Source: Palsa-513 sp036510225
GTDB lineage: Bacteria > Actinomycetota > Thermoleophilia > Solirubrobacterales > Solirubrobacteraceae
Direction: 5' to 3'
Assembly: GCA_036510225.1 (NCBI GenBank)
Contig: DATCEH010000067.1
Coordinates: 1-64,000 of the forward strand
Length of the DNA: 64,000 nt
Part shown: piece after piece, positions 8,976 to 17,913 of the stretch
Numbering within the stretch: the first letter of the stretch is position 1
How the letters are laid out: each line of letters starts with the position of its first letter
Program-made: the position numbers and the translations under genes
The notes under the pieces: model-generated
Told to the model about the DNA's origin: nothing
What the model saw: the letters and a program-made list of their open reading frames with translations, nothing else
Databases searched by the model: none

Positions 8976-9199
8976 CTCGGGCCTGATGGCAATTCCTCCC
9001 AGTCAGATGCGTCGCGCGTAGCGCGTCACATCAGTTGCTCGCCTCCCAGCGAAGACACTGTGTCCTGCGACGCCAAGTTCCGGCGCCAGCTTATGCCGTC
9101 CTCCCCGGCCGTGCATATATACCTGTAGTCGACTTGCACCGACAGTATGTCCCAACCGGCCGCCGCGCGCGGAGATCCTCCGCCGCCGGGCTCACGACG
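8976..9199 (-). promoter_or_regulatory. Candidate structured leader of the CAP gene
   Basis: These 224 bases precede the CAP gene and contain no gene. Read on the minus strand they include an AT-rich tatatat near 9115-9121 that could be a -10 element, the perfect palindrome GACACAGTGTC near 9052-9064, and a near-palindrome gatgtgacgcgc...gcgcgacgcatc at about 9006-9032. Such inverted repeats could be operators or RNA hairpins. I could not match a known riboswitch class. Confidence 0.3.
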
Positions 9200-11209
9200 T
9201 CAGTCGATCAGTGCCTCGAGCTTCGCGTAGGCCGCGTCGACGGCCAGTCTGGCCGCCGTGTGCCGGGCCTCGTTCTTCCCGGTCTCGTACTTCGACTTCC
9301 AGGCCGCAGGGTCCGACAGCTCGAGCTCGAGGGCGGCCATCGCCGCCTCGGCCCGCTCGATCTCCCGCTCGGCCCTGGCCTGCTCGCGCAGGCGGTTCTT
9401 CGAGGTGTCCGGCAGCTTCCCCGCGGCCTGCCTGACCGCCTTGCCCCTGCCGGTCTTCGCCGCCGGCTTCGTCCCGTTGGCCGACTTCCCGCCGCTCGCC
9501 TGTGCGCCGTTTCCGTTCGCCGATGCCTTCGGGCCGCCCGACCCGGCCGCGCCGGGCGTCCGCCGCCGCGGTTGCTGGGGGGTGACCTCGCCGCCGGCCT
9601 TGCGCTCCTCCCGCAGGCGGACGTACTCCGGCCAGCCGCCCTCGTAGCTGCGCAGGGTCCCGTCCTCGATCGACACGGTCCGCGAACCGACCGCGTCGAG
9701 CAGGGCCCGGTCGTGTGAGATCAGGAGCAGCGAGCCTGTGAACCCGCGCAGGGCGTCCTCGAGTGCCTCGCGGCTCTCGAGATCCAGATGGTTGGTCGGC
9801 TCGTCGAGGATCAGGACGTTCGCCCCCGAGCTGACCAGCACGGCCAGCGCCAGGCGGCGTCGCTCGCCGCCCGACAGACCGGCGACCGGCTTCTCGGCCT
9901 GGTCGCCCGAGAAGAGGAACCCGCCGAGCAGGGCGCGCGCCCGGTTGGGGCTGAGGCCGGTCGCCTTCTGGGCGGCCTGGAGGACCGATCCGGTCTCGTC
10001 GAGCTCGTCGGCGTGCTGGGAGAGGTATGCGACCTTGACGTTGTGGCCCCGGCGGAGCTTCCCGACGCCGAGCGGCCGCTGGCCGGCGAGCGTCTCGATC
10101 AGCGTCGTCTTGCCGCTTCCGTTCGGCCCGACCAGCGAGACGTGCTCGCCCCGCTCGAGCCAGATCTCCGCGTCGTCGACCAGCGTGATCGGCGGGTCGC
10201 CGACGTCGATCCGGGCGTCCTCGAGCTCGAACACGACACGGCCGCTCCGCTCTGGCGGGGCGAACTGGAATGACAGGGCCGCCGACTCGCCGGGCGCCTG
10301 CTCGATCCGGTCGATCTTGTCGAGCTTCTTCACGCGGGCCTGCGCCTGGCGGGCCCGCGTCCCCGCGCTGAAGCGCTCGACGAACCGCTCGAGCCGGGCG
10401 ATCTCGGCCTGCTGGCGCTCGACCGCCCGCCCGAGTGCCAGATCCCTGGCTGCCTGCTCCTTGCGCCACGCGTGCCAGGTACCGGCAAAGAATCTCGACC
10501 GACCGCCCTCCAACTCCAACACTGCCGTGCCGACCGTCTCCAGGAACCACCGGTCGTGGGCGACGAGGGCGATCGCCGCGTCCAGGCCGATCAGCGTCTG
10601 CTCGAGCCACTCGAGCGACTCGATGTCCAGGTGGTTGGTCGGCTCGTCGAGCAGCAGGAGGTCCGGCTTGGACGCGAGTGCCCGGGCCAGCGACGCGCGG
10701 GTCAGCTCGCCGCCGGAGAACGTCTGCAGCTCGCGGTCGAGCTCGTCCTCCCCGAAGCCGAGGCCGCCCGACATCGACGTCGCCCGGTCGCGCCAGAGGT
10801 ACCCGCCCCTCGTCTCGAGCTCAGCCTGCGTCCGCGCGTACCGGGCCATCGCCGCCCCGTCCGTGTCCCCCCCGGCCATCGCCTCCTCGAGCTCGGCCAA
10901 TCGCTTCTCGAGGGCGAGCTCCTCCGCGCACCCCGACAGGATGTACTCCCTCAGCGGAACCCTCGTCTCCCGCGGCGGCCGCTGGTCGTGGAGGGCGACG
11001 CGGACCCGCTTGTTCAACGACAGCTCGCCCGCGTCGATCGACTCCTCGCCGGCCAGCATTCGCAGGAGCGTCGTCTTCCCACTCCCGTTCCGTCCGGAGA
11101 TCGTCAGCCGGTCGCGGCGCTCGAGCTTGAACGACACGCCACGCATCAGGGGTGCCCCGGCCATGTCCTTCCCAAGACCTGATGCGATGACGACTGCCAC
11201 GCGCCTCAT
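9200..11209 (-). CDS. ABC-F family ATP-binding protein
   Basis: A soluble protein of 669 residues with two ABC ATPase domains and no membrane segment, the pattern of ABC-F translation factors such as EttA, Uup and the antibiotic-resistance ARE-ABC-F proteins. The first domain has Walker A GRNGSGKT (39-46) and FSGGELTRASLARAL; the second has GPNGSGKT and LSGGERRRLALAVL. Both have LDEPTNHLD, the ABC-F signature. A charged helical linker between them includes ERFVERFSAGTRARQAQARVKKLDKIDRI. The C-terminal extension after about 550 is Lys/Ala-rich and coiled. Subfamily and ribosomal role cannot be settled from sequence alone. Confidence 0.92.
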   Translation of the reverse strand: MRRVAVVIASGLGKDMAGAPLMRGVSFKLERRDRLTISGRNGSGKTTLLRMLAGEESIDAGELSLNKRVRVALHDQRPPRETRVPLREYILSGCAEELALEKRLAELEEAMAGGDTDGAAMARYARTQAELETRGGYLWRDRATSMSGGLGFGEDELDRELQTFSGGELTRASLARALASKPDLLLLDEPTNHLDIESLEWLEQTLIGLDAAIALVAHDRWFLETVGTAVLELEGGRSRFFAGTWHAWRKEQAARDLALGRAVERQQAEIARLERFVERFSAGTRARQAQARVKKLDKIDRIEQAPGESAALSFQFAPPERSGRVVFELEDARIDVGDPPITLVDDAEIWLERGEHVSLVGPNGSGKTTLIETLAGQRPLGVGKLRRGHNVKVAYLSQHADELDETGSVLQAAQKATGLSPNRARALLGGFLFSGDQAEKPVAGLSGGERRRLALAVLVSSGANVLILDEPTNHLDLESREALEDALRGFTGSLLLISHDRALLDAVGSRTVSIEDGTLRSYEGGWPEYVRLREERKAGGEVTPQQPRRRTPGAAGSGGPKASANGNGAQASGGKSANGTKPAAKTGRGKAVRQAAGKLPDTSKNRLREQARAEREIERAEAAMAALELELSDPAAWKSKYETGKNEARHTAARLAVDAAYAKLEALID

Positions 11210-11269
11210 GGTAGGAGGGCCGCCCGCCGATTGTCTGTGACAGGATGGCCAGCGCCTTGACCACGATGA

Positions 11270-11282
11270 GCTCAGTCTGAGC
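11270..11282. promoter_or_regulatory. Perfect 6-1-6 inverted repeat before the MBOAT gene
   Basis: The sequence gctcagtctgagc is a perfect palindrome around one central base. It ends 16 bases before the GTG start at 11299 and could be an operator or a small hairpin over the ribosome binding region. Its centre ctcagtc also occurs in the dispersed palindrome family, possibly by chance. Confidence 0.3.
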
Positions 11283-11298
11283 AGGAAGCCCGTCAGGC

Positions 11299-12693
11299 GT
11301 GCTTTTCCCGACCGCGCAGTTCGCGATCTTCTTCGCGATCGTCCTGCCCCTCTCGTGGTGGCTGATGCCCCGGCAGGCGCTCTGGAAGCCGTTCGTCCTG
11401 CTGGCGAGCTATGTCTTCTACGCGTCGGCGAACCCCAAGTTCTGCCTTCTCCTCGGCGGGATCACGCTGTGGAACCAGGCGGCCGCCAAGCTGATCCACC
11501 GATCGGATGACGACCGCCGGCGACGGTGGATCACGATCGTCGCCGTCGCCGGCGACCTGCTGACACTCGGCGTCTTCAAGTACTACGCCTTCTTCACCCA
11601 GGACATCGACCGCGTCCTCCACAACCTCGGACTCGGACTTCCCCTCCCCCTGGTGACGATCGCCCTCCCGGTCGGCGTCAGCTTCTTCACCTTCCAGGCG
11701 ATCTCCTACACCGTCGACGTCAAGCGCCGGCTGATCGAGCCGGCATCGACGATCGACGCGGCGATCTACCTCAGCTTCTTTCCCCACCTGATCGCCGGCC
11801 CGATCGTCCGCGCGCGGGAGTTCCTCCCCCAGCTCGCGGCCCCCCGCGACCCGGCGAAGGTCGCCGCCAGCTCGGGCCTGTTCCTGATCGGTCTCGGCCT
11901 CGTCAAGAAGGTCGTCCTCGCCGACTACCTCGGCCGCGTCGTCGTCGACCCGGTGTTCGCCGTCCCCCAGGGCTTCAGCGCGCCCGACGTCCTGCTCGCC
12001 GGGTACGCCTACGCCGCGCAGATCTACTGTGACTTCTCCGGGTACACGGACATGGCGATCGGCCTCGCCCTGCTGATGGGCTACGTCTTCCCGCAGAACT
12101 TCCGCAGCCCGTACCGGGCGACGACGCTCGGCGACTTCTGGGGTCGCTGGCACATGACCCTCTCGCGGTTCCTCCGCGACTTCCTGTACATCCCGCTCGG
12201 CGGCAACCGCGGGGGCAGGCTGTTCACATATCGCAACCTGATGCTCACGATGGTCCTCGGCGGCCTGTGGCACGGCGCCGCGTGGACGTTCGTCGTCTGG
12301 GGCACCCTCCACGGGGTCGGGCTCGTCGTCGAGCACTTCGGGCGTGGCCGGGGGATCAGGGTGCCCGGCTGGCTCGGCTGGCTGCTGACGTTCAACTTCG
12401 TCGTGCTCGGCTGGGTCTTCTTCCGGGCGACCTCCCTGTCGCTCGCCTGGACCTTCCTCTCCCGCCTGACCGTCTGGCACGCGCCGACGATCTGGAGCGT
12501 CCCGGCGATCGCGGCCGTCCTGCTCGTGATCGGGCTCCAGCTCGCGCCGGCCCGCCCGCTGGAGATGATCCAGGTCTGGATCGGCCGGTTGCGACCCGTC
12601 GTGCTCGGGGTCGCCTTTGCCGTGCTCGTCCCCTTCGTCGCGGCGACCGTCCCCAGCCAGGGCGTTCCGCCGTTCATCTACTTCCGCTTCTAG
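11299..12693 (+). CDS. MBOAT family membrane-bound O-acyltransferase (AlgI-like)
   Basis: A 464-residue protein with about ten membrane segments. It has the MBOAT core signatures DFSGYTDMAIGLALLMGY, FWGRWHMTLSRFLRDFLYIPLGGNRGG and GGLWHGAAWTFVVWGTLHG, with His325 as the expected catalytic histidine. AlgI/DltB-type proteins pass acyl groups across the membrane to extracellular polysaccharides or teichoic acids, usually with an SGNH/AlgJ-type partner. The next gene is such an SGNH protein, which supports this role. The GTG start follows aggaag. The acyl donor and the target polymer are unknown. Confidence 0.92.
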   Translation: MLFPTAQFAIFFAIVLPLSWWLMPRQALWKPFVLLASYVFYASANPKFCLLLGGITLWNQAAAKLIHRSDDDRRRRWITIVAVAGDLLTLGVFKYYAFFTQDIDRVLHNLGLGLPLPLVTIALPVGVSFFTFQAISYTVDVKRRLIEPASTIDAAIYLSFFPHLIAGPIVRAREFLPQLAAPRDPAKVAASSGLFLIGLGLVKKVVLADYLGRVVVDPVFAVPQGFSAPDVLLAGYAYAAQIYCDFSGYTDMAIGLALLMGYVFPQNFRSPYRATTLGDFWGRWHMTLSRFLRDFLYIPLGGNRGGRLFTYRNLMLTMVLGGLWHGAAWTFVVWGTLHGVGLVVEHFGRGRGIRVPGWLGWLLTFNFVVLGWVFFRATSLSLAWTFLSRLTVWHAPTIWSVPAIAAVLLVIGLQLAPARPLEMIQVWIGRLRPVVLGVAFAVLVPFVAATVPSQGVPPFIYFRF

Positions 12694-12748
12694 AGAGGAC
12701 GAGCAGTGGCCAGCTCATCCGTCCTGGAGTCGCGGTGGATGACTCTTT

Positions 12749-12784
12749 CGAAAGTAGCTGACAGACTCAGTCAGACCACTTTCA
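12749..12784. repeat. Dispersed AT-rich palindrome, copy 2
   Basis: Starts with cgaaagtagctgacagac, continues with tcagtcag and ends with cactttc. Against the consensus it has one substitution in the left arm and a one-base insertion in the right arm. It lies in the 170-bp gap between the MBOAT and DUF459/SGNH genes. The preceding tcttt is shared with the copy at 48249. Confidence 0.8.
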
Positions 12785-12863
12785 CCGGGAGTCCCGCCGA
12801 CCGCATCCAGATGCCGCCGCTCCAGCTCAACCCACGAACCGGTCGCGCCGACGAGACCCTGAG

Positions 12864-14045
12864 ATGACCGACGGCGACGACCAGATCCCCGCACCGGCTC
12901 CACCGCCCGGCCCGAACGAGCCGGTCCCGGTCCACGCGCAGACGGGCGGTCAGGGCGATCCCGTCGAGATCGTCCCGTCGGCCGGGTCGGCCGTCTCGGG
13001 CAGGCCGCCGAAGAACCGCTACCACGGCGACGACAGCCTGATGAACCGCTTCGACCGCCACGGTCTCCGGCGCTACCGGGCCCGGGACGGGATCATCGCC
13101 GTGTTCATCTCCTGCGCCCTGATGGTCGTCCTCGCCGGAGCCTCGGTCAAGCACTCCGGCCAGCAGCTGCAGTCCAAGCTCGGCCGGAACGTCGTCCTCG
13201 CGTTCGGCGACCCGGCCGCGTCGATCGCCCACGCCCTCCCGCTGAGCACGATCGCCAACGAGGCGACCAGGTGGCTCTCGCCGGACGCCAACCTCGGCAG
13301 CTCGGGCGGCACGTTCGCGACGATCGCCCAGACGTCGGCGGCCGGCGGGATCCCACCGGTCACGCCCGACGCGTTCGACCCGACCAAGCTCGGCCTGGTG
13401 GCCCCGCCCAAGCGGCCGCTCCACACAGTCCTCGTGACCGGCGACTCGATGTCCGAGCCGCTCGACGCCGACCTCGCCCAGACACTCGACCCGAAGGGCG
13501 TCCACGTGATCCAGGACCCGCACATCGGGACCGGGATCTCACAGACGATCCTGCTCGACTGGGGCAAGGAGGCCGCGGCCCAGGTCCGCCAGGACCATCC
13601 GGACGCGGTCGTGATCTTCATCGGCGCGAACGACGGCTTCTCGATGACCGGACCCGGCGGCGCCCAGATCCCGTGTTGCGGAGCCGCGTGGGCGGCGATC
13701 TACGCCGAGCGGGCCCGGTCGATGATGGACACCTACCGCCAGAACGGGGTCGCCCGCGTCTACTGGCTGACGCTCCCCGCCATGCGGGACGCCACCCGCT
13801 CGAAGATCGCCCGGGTCGTCGACTACGCCGTCACCGTCGCCGCCCAGCCGTGGGCCGACCAGGTCCGGATGATCGACACCGTCCCGGTCTTCACGCCGGG
13901 CTTCGCCTACCGCGACGCGATGACGATCGGCGGCCAGGCGACGATCGTCCGCCTTGCCGACGGGATCCACCTCAACGACGCCGGTTCACAGCTCGCCGCG
14001 ACGATCGTCGAGACCGCGATCGGCAAGGACTTCACAACCGGCTGA
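12864..14045 (+). CDS. Membrane-anchored SGNH hydrolase (DUF459 family)
   Basis: A 393-residue protein. Residues 1-70 are Pro-rich and cytoplasmic, one membrane segment spans about 76-95, and the rest is extracytoplasmic. The SGNH fold shows block I GDSMSEP with Ser195, block III GANDG and block V DGIHLN (366-371) with the catalytic Asp and His. The segment WLTLPAMRD is typical of DUF459. Directly after an MBOAT acyltransferase, it probably transfers or removes acetyl groups on a surface glycan. The pairing is known for AlgI/AlgJ/AlgX and OafB-type systems; the substrate here is inferred only. Confidence 0.88.
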   Translation: MTDGDDQIPAPAPPPGPNEPVPVHAQTGGQGDPVEIVPSAGSAVSGRPPKNRYHGDDSLMNRFDRHGLRRYRARDGIIAVFISCALMVVLAGASVKHSGQQLQSKLGRNVVLAFGDPAASIAHALPLSTIANEATRWLSPDANLGSSGGTFATIAQTSAAGGIPPVTPDAFDPTKLGLVAPPKRPLHTVLVTGDSMSEPLDADLAQTLDPKGVHVIQDPHIGTGISQTILLDWGKEAAAQVRQDHPDAVVIFIGANDGFSMTGPGGAQIPCCGAAWAAIYAERARSMMDTYRQNGVARVYWLTLPAMRDATRSKIARVVDYAVTVAAQPWADQVRMIDTVPVFTPGFAYRDAMTIGGQATIVRLADGIHLNDAGSQLAATIVETAIGKDFTTG

Positions 14046-14058
14046 GGCCGACGAGCGC

Positions 14059-15474
14059 ATGCGGTCGCTCCCGATCGTGCTGCTCGTCCTCGTCTGCCTG
14101 GCCTCGACCGCGGCCCGGCTCGCGTGGATCTCCGAGCCGTGCCGGGCTCCCTGCCGGACGGCGGCCGACCACGTCCTCGTCTTCGACGAGGTCTACTACG
14201 TCAACGCCGCCCGCGTGATCGCCGGCGTCCCGGTCCCCCGGGGAGCCAACTACTACGGGGCGCCGGCCGGCGTCGATCCGAACTCCGAGCACCCGCAGCT
14301 CGGGAAGCTCGTGATCGCCGGGTCGATCGACCTGTTCGGCGACGGGCCGATCGCCTGGAGGCTCGGGAGCATCGTCTTCGGGTCGCTCGCGATCCTCGGA
14401 ATCTTCCAGCTCGTCCGGTCCGCCGGCGGCGGGCGCTGGCTGGCGGTGGGTGCGGCGTCGCTGATGGCCAGCGACAACCTCGAGCTCGTCCACGGGCGGA
14501 TCGGAACGCTCGACGTCTACGTGCTCGCGGCGCTCGTCTGGGCCGCTGTCGTCTACCTCCGGGGGAGGTTCGTCGCCGCCGGGGTCCTGATCGGCGTGGG
14601 CGCCGCCTTCAAGGAGGTCGCCGTGTACGCGCTGCTCGTGCTCGCCCTCCTCGAGGCGATCCGCTTCCTCGAGGAACGGACCGGGGCCGTGCGGCGAGTG
14701 GCGCGGGTCGGGGCGTGTGCGGTGACCGGGGCCGCCGTGTTCGTCGGGCTGCTGGCCGTCATGGAGCGGATCGCACCGCCGTACGACCCCGCGACGCGAT
14801 CGCTCGTCGGCGGGGGCCCGCTCGGCCAGATCGGGCACATGCTCAGCTACGCGGCCGGCCAGACCAGCCGGCACGGGCCGCAGGGGATCGCCTCGTATCC
14901 GTGGGAGTGGCTGGCCGACTACAAGCCGATCGTCTACCTCTACATCAACCCGGCCAGCCCGGGCGCCGGGCTCCGCGACGTGCACCCGGCGGCCCACTTC
15001 CTCGGTCTGGTCAGCCCGCCGATCCTCGTCCTGGCGCTGCCGGGCCTCGCGATCGCGCTGCGCCGCCTGCTGCGCCGCCGACGGGGCGGGCGCGATCCCG
15101 GCGGGGGAGTCGGCGGGGGTGTCGGCGGGCCCTGCGGGGGTGTCGGCGGGCCCTGCGGGGGAGTCGGCGGGCCCTGCGGGGGAGTCGGCGGGGGTGTCGG
15201 AGGTGTCGGAGGCGTGGGCGGTGTGGGCGGTGTGGGCGGGCTCGGGCTGGCGTGGTTCCTGGGGACGTTCGTGCCGTACGAGCTGTTGAGCCTGGTGTTC
15301 GCCCGGACGAGCTACCTCTACTACATGGTGATCGTGATGCCGGGCGTCTATCTGCTGGTCGCCGACGTTGTCGCGCGGCATCTCCTCCACCACCGGAGGG
15401 TCCTCGCCGGGTGGGTCGCCTGCGTGGTCGCGGCCACGGTCGCGACGTATCCGTTCACGCCGCTGCCGTGGTGA
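14059..15474 (+). CDS. PMT-family glycosyltransferase (protein O-mannosyltransferase-like)
   Basis: A 471-residue polytopic protein. After the first membrane segment comes the loop FDEVYYVNAARVIAG, whose DE pair is the acidic motif of GT-C enzymes. It is followed by NSEHPQLGKLVIA, typical of bacterial PMT proteins that use polyprenyl-phosphate-mannose. About 8-10 membrane segments follow. Residues about 346-395 are an almost pure Gly/Val/Pro/Cys repeat tract inserted just before the segment LAWFLGTFVPYELL. The start is ATG 14059, 13 bp after the SGNH stop, so an operon with the acylation genes is likely. The acceptor is unknown. Confidence 0.85.
   Translation: MRSLPIVLLVLVCLASTAARLAWISEPCRAPCRTAADHVLVFDEVYYVNAARVIAGVPVPRGANYYGAPAGVDPNSEHPQLGKLVIAGSIDLFGDGPIAWRLGSIVFGSLAILGIFQLVRSAGGGRWLAVGAASLMASDNLELVHGRIGTLDVYVLAALVWAAVVYLRGRFVAAGVLIGVGAAFKEVAVYALLVLALLEAIRFLEERTGAVRRVARVGACAVTGAAVFVGLLAVMERIAPPYDPATRSLVGGGPLGQIGHMLSYAAGQTSRHGPQGIASYPWEWLADYKPIVYLYINPASPGAGLRDVHPAAHFLGLVSPPILVLALPGLAIALRRLLRRRRGGRDPGGGVGGGVGGPCGGVGGPCGGVGGPCGGVGGGVGGVGGVGGVGGVGGLGLAWFLGTFVPYELLSLVFARTSYLYYMVIVMPGVYLLVADVVARHLLHHRRVLAGWVACVVAATVATYPFTPLPW
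15096..15245 (+). repeat. Intragenic Gly-rich repeat in the PMT-type gene
   Basis: Three near-identical 21-bp units (gtcggcgggccctgcggggg plus one base) encode the heptad GGVGGPC. On either side are shorter units encoding GGV and GV triplets. The tract keeps the reading frame and has no stop codon. Repeats this uniform are prone to slippage. Confidence 0.85.
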
Positions 15475-15489
15475 GTCGGCGTCGTGGGG

Positions 15490-17256
15490 TCAGAGGTGCT
15501 CGGGGGCGTCGATCCCGAGCAGGCCGAGCCCGAGTGTGAGGACCCGGCTGGTCGTCTGGGCGAGCGCCAGCCGCGAGTCCCGGGTCGGCGCGGGCTCGGC
15601 CGCGAGGATCGGGCAGGTCTCGTAGAAGGCGGAGAAGGCGACGGCGGTCGCGTAGAGGTAGGTGCACAGGCGGTGGGGGTCCATGCTCTGGAGGACGGCG
15701 TCGACCACGGCGGGGAACGCGAGGAGCTTGAGCCCGAGGGCGCGCTCGGCCGGCTCGCCGACGAGGATCGGGGTCGACGGGTCGGGGAGCTCGCCGGCCC
15801 TGGCGAGGACCGAATGGATCCGGGCGTTGGCGTACTGGAGGTAGACCGACGTGTTGCCGTCGAGGGCGAGCATCCGGTCGACCGAGAAGACGTAGTCCTT
15901 CTCGCGGTCGGCCGCCAGATCGGCGTACTTGACCGCGCCGATGCCGACCGCCGCAGCCAGGCGGTCGCGCTCGGCCCGGGCGAGGTCGGGGCTGCGGGAG
16001 TCGAGGATCGCGGCCGCCCGGGTGACGGCTTCGCCGAGCAGGTCGCCGAGCTTGACGGCGACGCCGGCTCGGGTGCGCAGCATCTTGTGGTGCTCGTCGA
16101 GGACCGATCCGAACGCGACGTGCTCGAGCAGGGTCTCGCGATCCCCGAGCCAGCCGGCCAGGTCGGCGGTGGCAAAGATCATTTCGAGGTGCTGGCGCTG
16201 GGGCGAGCCGACGACGTAGACGATCCGGTCGGCCGCAAGCTCGCGCACGCGGTATCGGACGGCCGCGAGATCGGTCGTCGCGTATGTGTACCCGCCGTCG
16301 CGCTTGCGGATGATCAGCGGGAGCGGACGGCCGTCGCGGTTGGCGAAGCCGGGCGGGAAGACGCAGACCGCTCCGTCGTGGACGCTTGCCAGCCCCTTGC
16401 GCTCGAGCTCGTCGACGACTTGGGCGAGCCGGTCGTTGTAGAAGCTCTCGCCGACCGTGTGCTCGGGTTCGATCAGGACTCCGAGCGTCCGGTAGACGTC
16501 GGCGAAGTGTCGCTCGGACTCGGCGACGAGCTCCTTCCACAGGGCGACCGTCGCCGGGTCGCCGGCCTGGAGCGCGACGACGCGCTCGCGCGCCCGCCGG
16601 GCGAACCCGGCGTCGGCGTCGAATCTCGATCGAGCCGCCTGATAGAAGGCGTTCAGGTCATCGATGCCGTGGGCCTCACCCGCGGCCCAGCCGTGCTCGT
16701 GGAGGGCCTCGATCAGCATCCCGAACGGCGTGCCCCAGTCGCCGACGTGGTTCTGCGGGACCGGGCGGTGACCGGCGAACGCCAGGGTACGGACGAGCGC
16801 GTCGCCGATGATCGTGCTCCGGAGATGGCCGACGTGCATCTCCTTGGCGACGTTCGGCGCGCTGTAGTCGACGACGACGACCTGCTCGGTCGCCGCCCGC
16901 GGGACGCCGGCCCGCTCGTCGGCCGCCACCACCGACAGGCGGCGCTCGAGCCAGTCGCGGCGAATCGAGAAGTTGATGAAACCCGGCCCGGAGATCTGCG
17001 GAGGCTCGGCCAGGTCGTCGACCTCGAGCATGTCGACCAGGGCGCCGGCGACGTCGCGCGGCGGGCGTCCGATCTGCTTGGCGAGGGCCAGGGCGACGTT
17101 CGACTGGAAGTCCGCGTTCCGGCCGGGCCCCGCCGGGCGGATCACCGCCCCCTCCAGGGAGAGCTCGACCCCCAGGGCCGCGCGGGCTGCCGAGACCACC
17201 CTTCCGGCCAGCTCGACCTCGATGTCGCTCGCCGATGTCGGCGCCCAGACTCGCAT
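15490..17256 (-). CDS. argS: Arginyl-tRNA synthetase
   Basis: Class I aminoacyl-tRNA synthetase that charges tRNA-Arg. The 588-residue protein has the Arg-specific N-terminal domain (NADFQSNVALALAK). The HIGH-like motif is in VDYSAPNVAKEMHVGHLRS, and GTPFG follows. In place of canonical KMSKS it has HHKMLRTRAG, a variation common in ArgRS. The C-terminal helical anticodon-binding domain ends at LLGIDAPEHL. ATG 17256 is chosen because the frame upstream is Pro/Arg-rich and unlike the family. It is convergent with the PMT-type gene. Confidence 0.95.
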   Translation of the reverse strand: MRVWAPTSASDIEVELAGRVVSAARAALGVELSLEGAVIRPAGPGRNADFQSNVALALAKQIGRPPRDVAGALVDMLEVDDLAEPPQISGPGFINFSIRRDWLERRLSVVAADERAGVPRAATEQVVVVDYSAPNVAKEMHVGHLRSTIIGDALVRTLAFAGHRPVPQNHVGDWGTPFGMLIEALHEHGWAAGEAHGIDDLNAFYQAARSRFDADAGFARRARERVVALQAGDPATVALWKELVAESERHFADVYRTLGVLIEPEHTVGESFYNDRLAQVVDELERKGLASVHDGAVCVFPPGFANRDGRPLPLIIRKRDGGYTYATTDLAAVRYRVRELAADRIVYVVGSPQRQHLEMIFATADLAGWLGDRETLLEHVAFGSVLDEHHKMLRTRAGVAVKLGDLLGEAVTRAAAILDSRSPDLARAERDRLAAAVGIGAVKYADLAADREKDYVFSVDRMLALDGNTSVYLQYANARIHSVLARAGELPDPSTPILVGEPAERALGLKLLAFPAVVDAVLQSMDPHRLCTYLYATAVAFSAFYETCPILAAEPAPTRDSRLALAQTTSRVLTLGLGLLGIDAPEHL

Positions 17257-17418
17257 CTGCCAAGTCTCGCAGGGCACGGGCGGGTCGGGTCCGCGGCGGC
17301 GATGCCCACGCGGCGGGGACTTGACGAGCGTGCCGCCGAGGATCACCGCCGGGCTCGGGAGGTCAGGGACGGCGAGCTCTCTGCGGGGGACGGGCTGGTG
17401 GAGAAGGGGACTCTCCAG

Positions 17419-17453
17419 CGAAAGTAGTTGACTGACTCAGTCAGCTACTTTCG
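17419..17453. repeat. Dispersed AT-rich palindrome, copy 3 (best copy)
   Basis: A 35-bp palindrome: left arm cgaaagtagttgactga, a central c, and right arm tcagtcagctactttcg. The arms pair at 16 of 17 positions, and the exception is a G-T pair. It lies between the start of argS and the end of the six-cysteine protein gene. There is no T-run after it, so it does not look like a simple intrinsic terminator. Confidence 0.9.
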
Positions 17454-17526
17454 CGACGAAGGTCTCGCATCCACCTCCGCCGCGCCGGGAGGACCCCGGG
17501 CGACGTCAGGCGGCGTCAGGCGACGA

Positions 17527-17913
17527 CTACGAGAGCGTGTCCTGCTCGTAGGTCCACGCGAACGACTGGCTGCCCTTCTTGCAGGTCACGACCGCGAAGA
17601 AGCTGTCGGGGCTCGATGAGCGGCGGCCCTCCTTGCAGGTGAAGCCGACCACCTTCGACTTGCAGGTGCCCTTCTGGCCGTGCTTGAGGCGGCAGGCCTG
17701 GAAGCCGGATTCGAGGCTCTTGCGGTTGGCGCAGCTGACCCCCTTGTTCTTGCCGGGGATCACGTAGCCGCCGTCGAGCGAGCCGGGCGTCGTCGTGCAG
17801 GAGGAGGCCGCCGCCTGGGCGACCGGGGCGGCGACGCTCGTGGCCGGGAGGGCCGACACCGCACAGAGGGCCGCAGCACACAGCGCGACGGGGAGTCGAA
17901 TCGGGCGGAGCAT
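17527..17913 (-). CDS. Small secreted six-cysteine protein, unknown function
   Basis: A 128-residue protein with an N-terminal signal peptide (charged MLRPIR, hydrophobic to about 25, cleavage near VAQAAA). The mature part has six cysteines at about 39, 61, 74, 84, 93 and 111, enough for three disulfides, and is basic (KHGQKGTCKSKVVG, CKEGRRSS). I do not recognise the family. A gtgagg ribosome binding site lies 8-9 bases before the ATG. It is transcribed away from the SGNH gene at 18082. Confidence 0.72.
   Translation of the reverse strand: MLRPIRLPVALCAAALCAVSALPATSVAAPVAQAAASSCTTTPGSLDGGYVIPGKNKGVSCANRKSLESGFQACRLKHGQKGTCKSKVVGFTCKEGRRSSSPDSFFAVVTCKKGSQSFAWTYEQDTLS

Noticed and set aside
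9738..11240. A 500-residue open frame on the plus strand
   Set aside because: It lies opposite the ABC-F gene and is Ser/Arg-rich low-complexity sequence, the usual antisense shadow of a high-GC gene.
14032..15393. A 453-residue open frame opposite the PMT-type gene
   Set aside because: Rich in Asp, Arg, Pro and Glu without domains. It is a shadow of the real gene, and its repeat AGPADSPAGPADTP only mirrors the Gly-rich tract.
17419..17453. An intrinsic transcription terminator
   Set aside because: The stem is strong, but there is no T-run on either side, and the same sequence recurs before as well as after genes.
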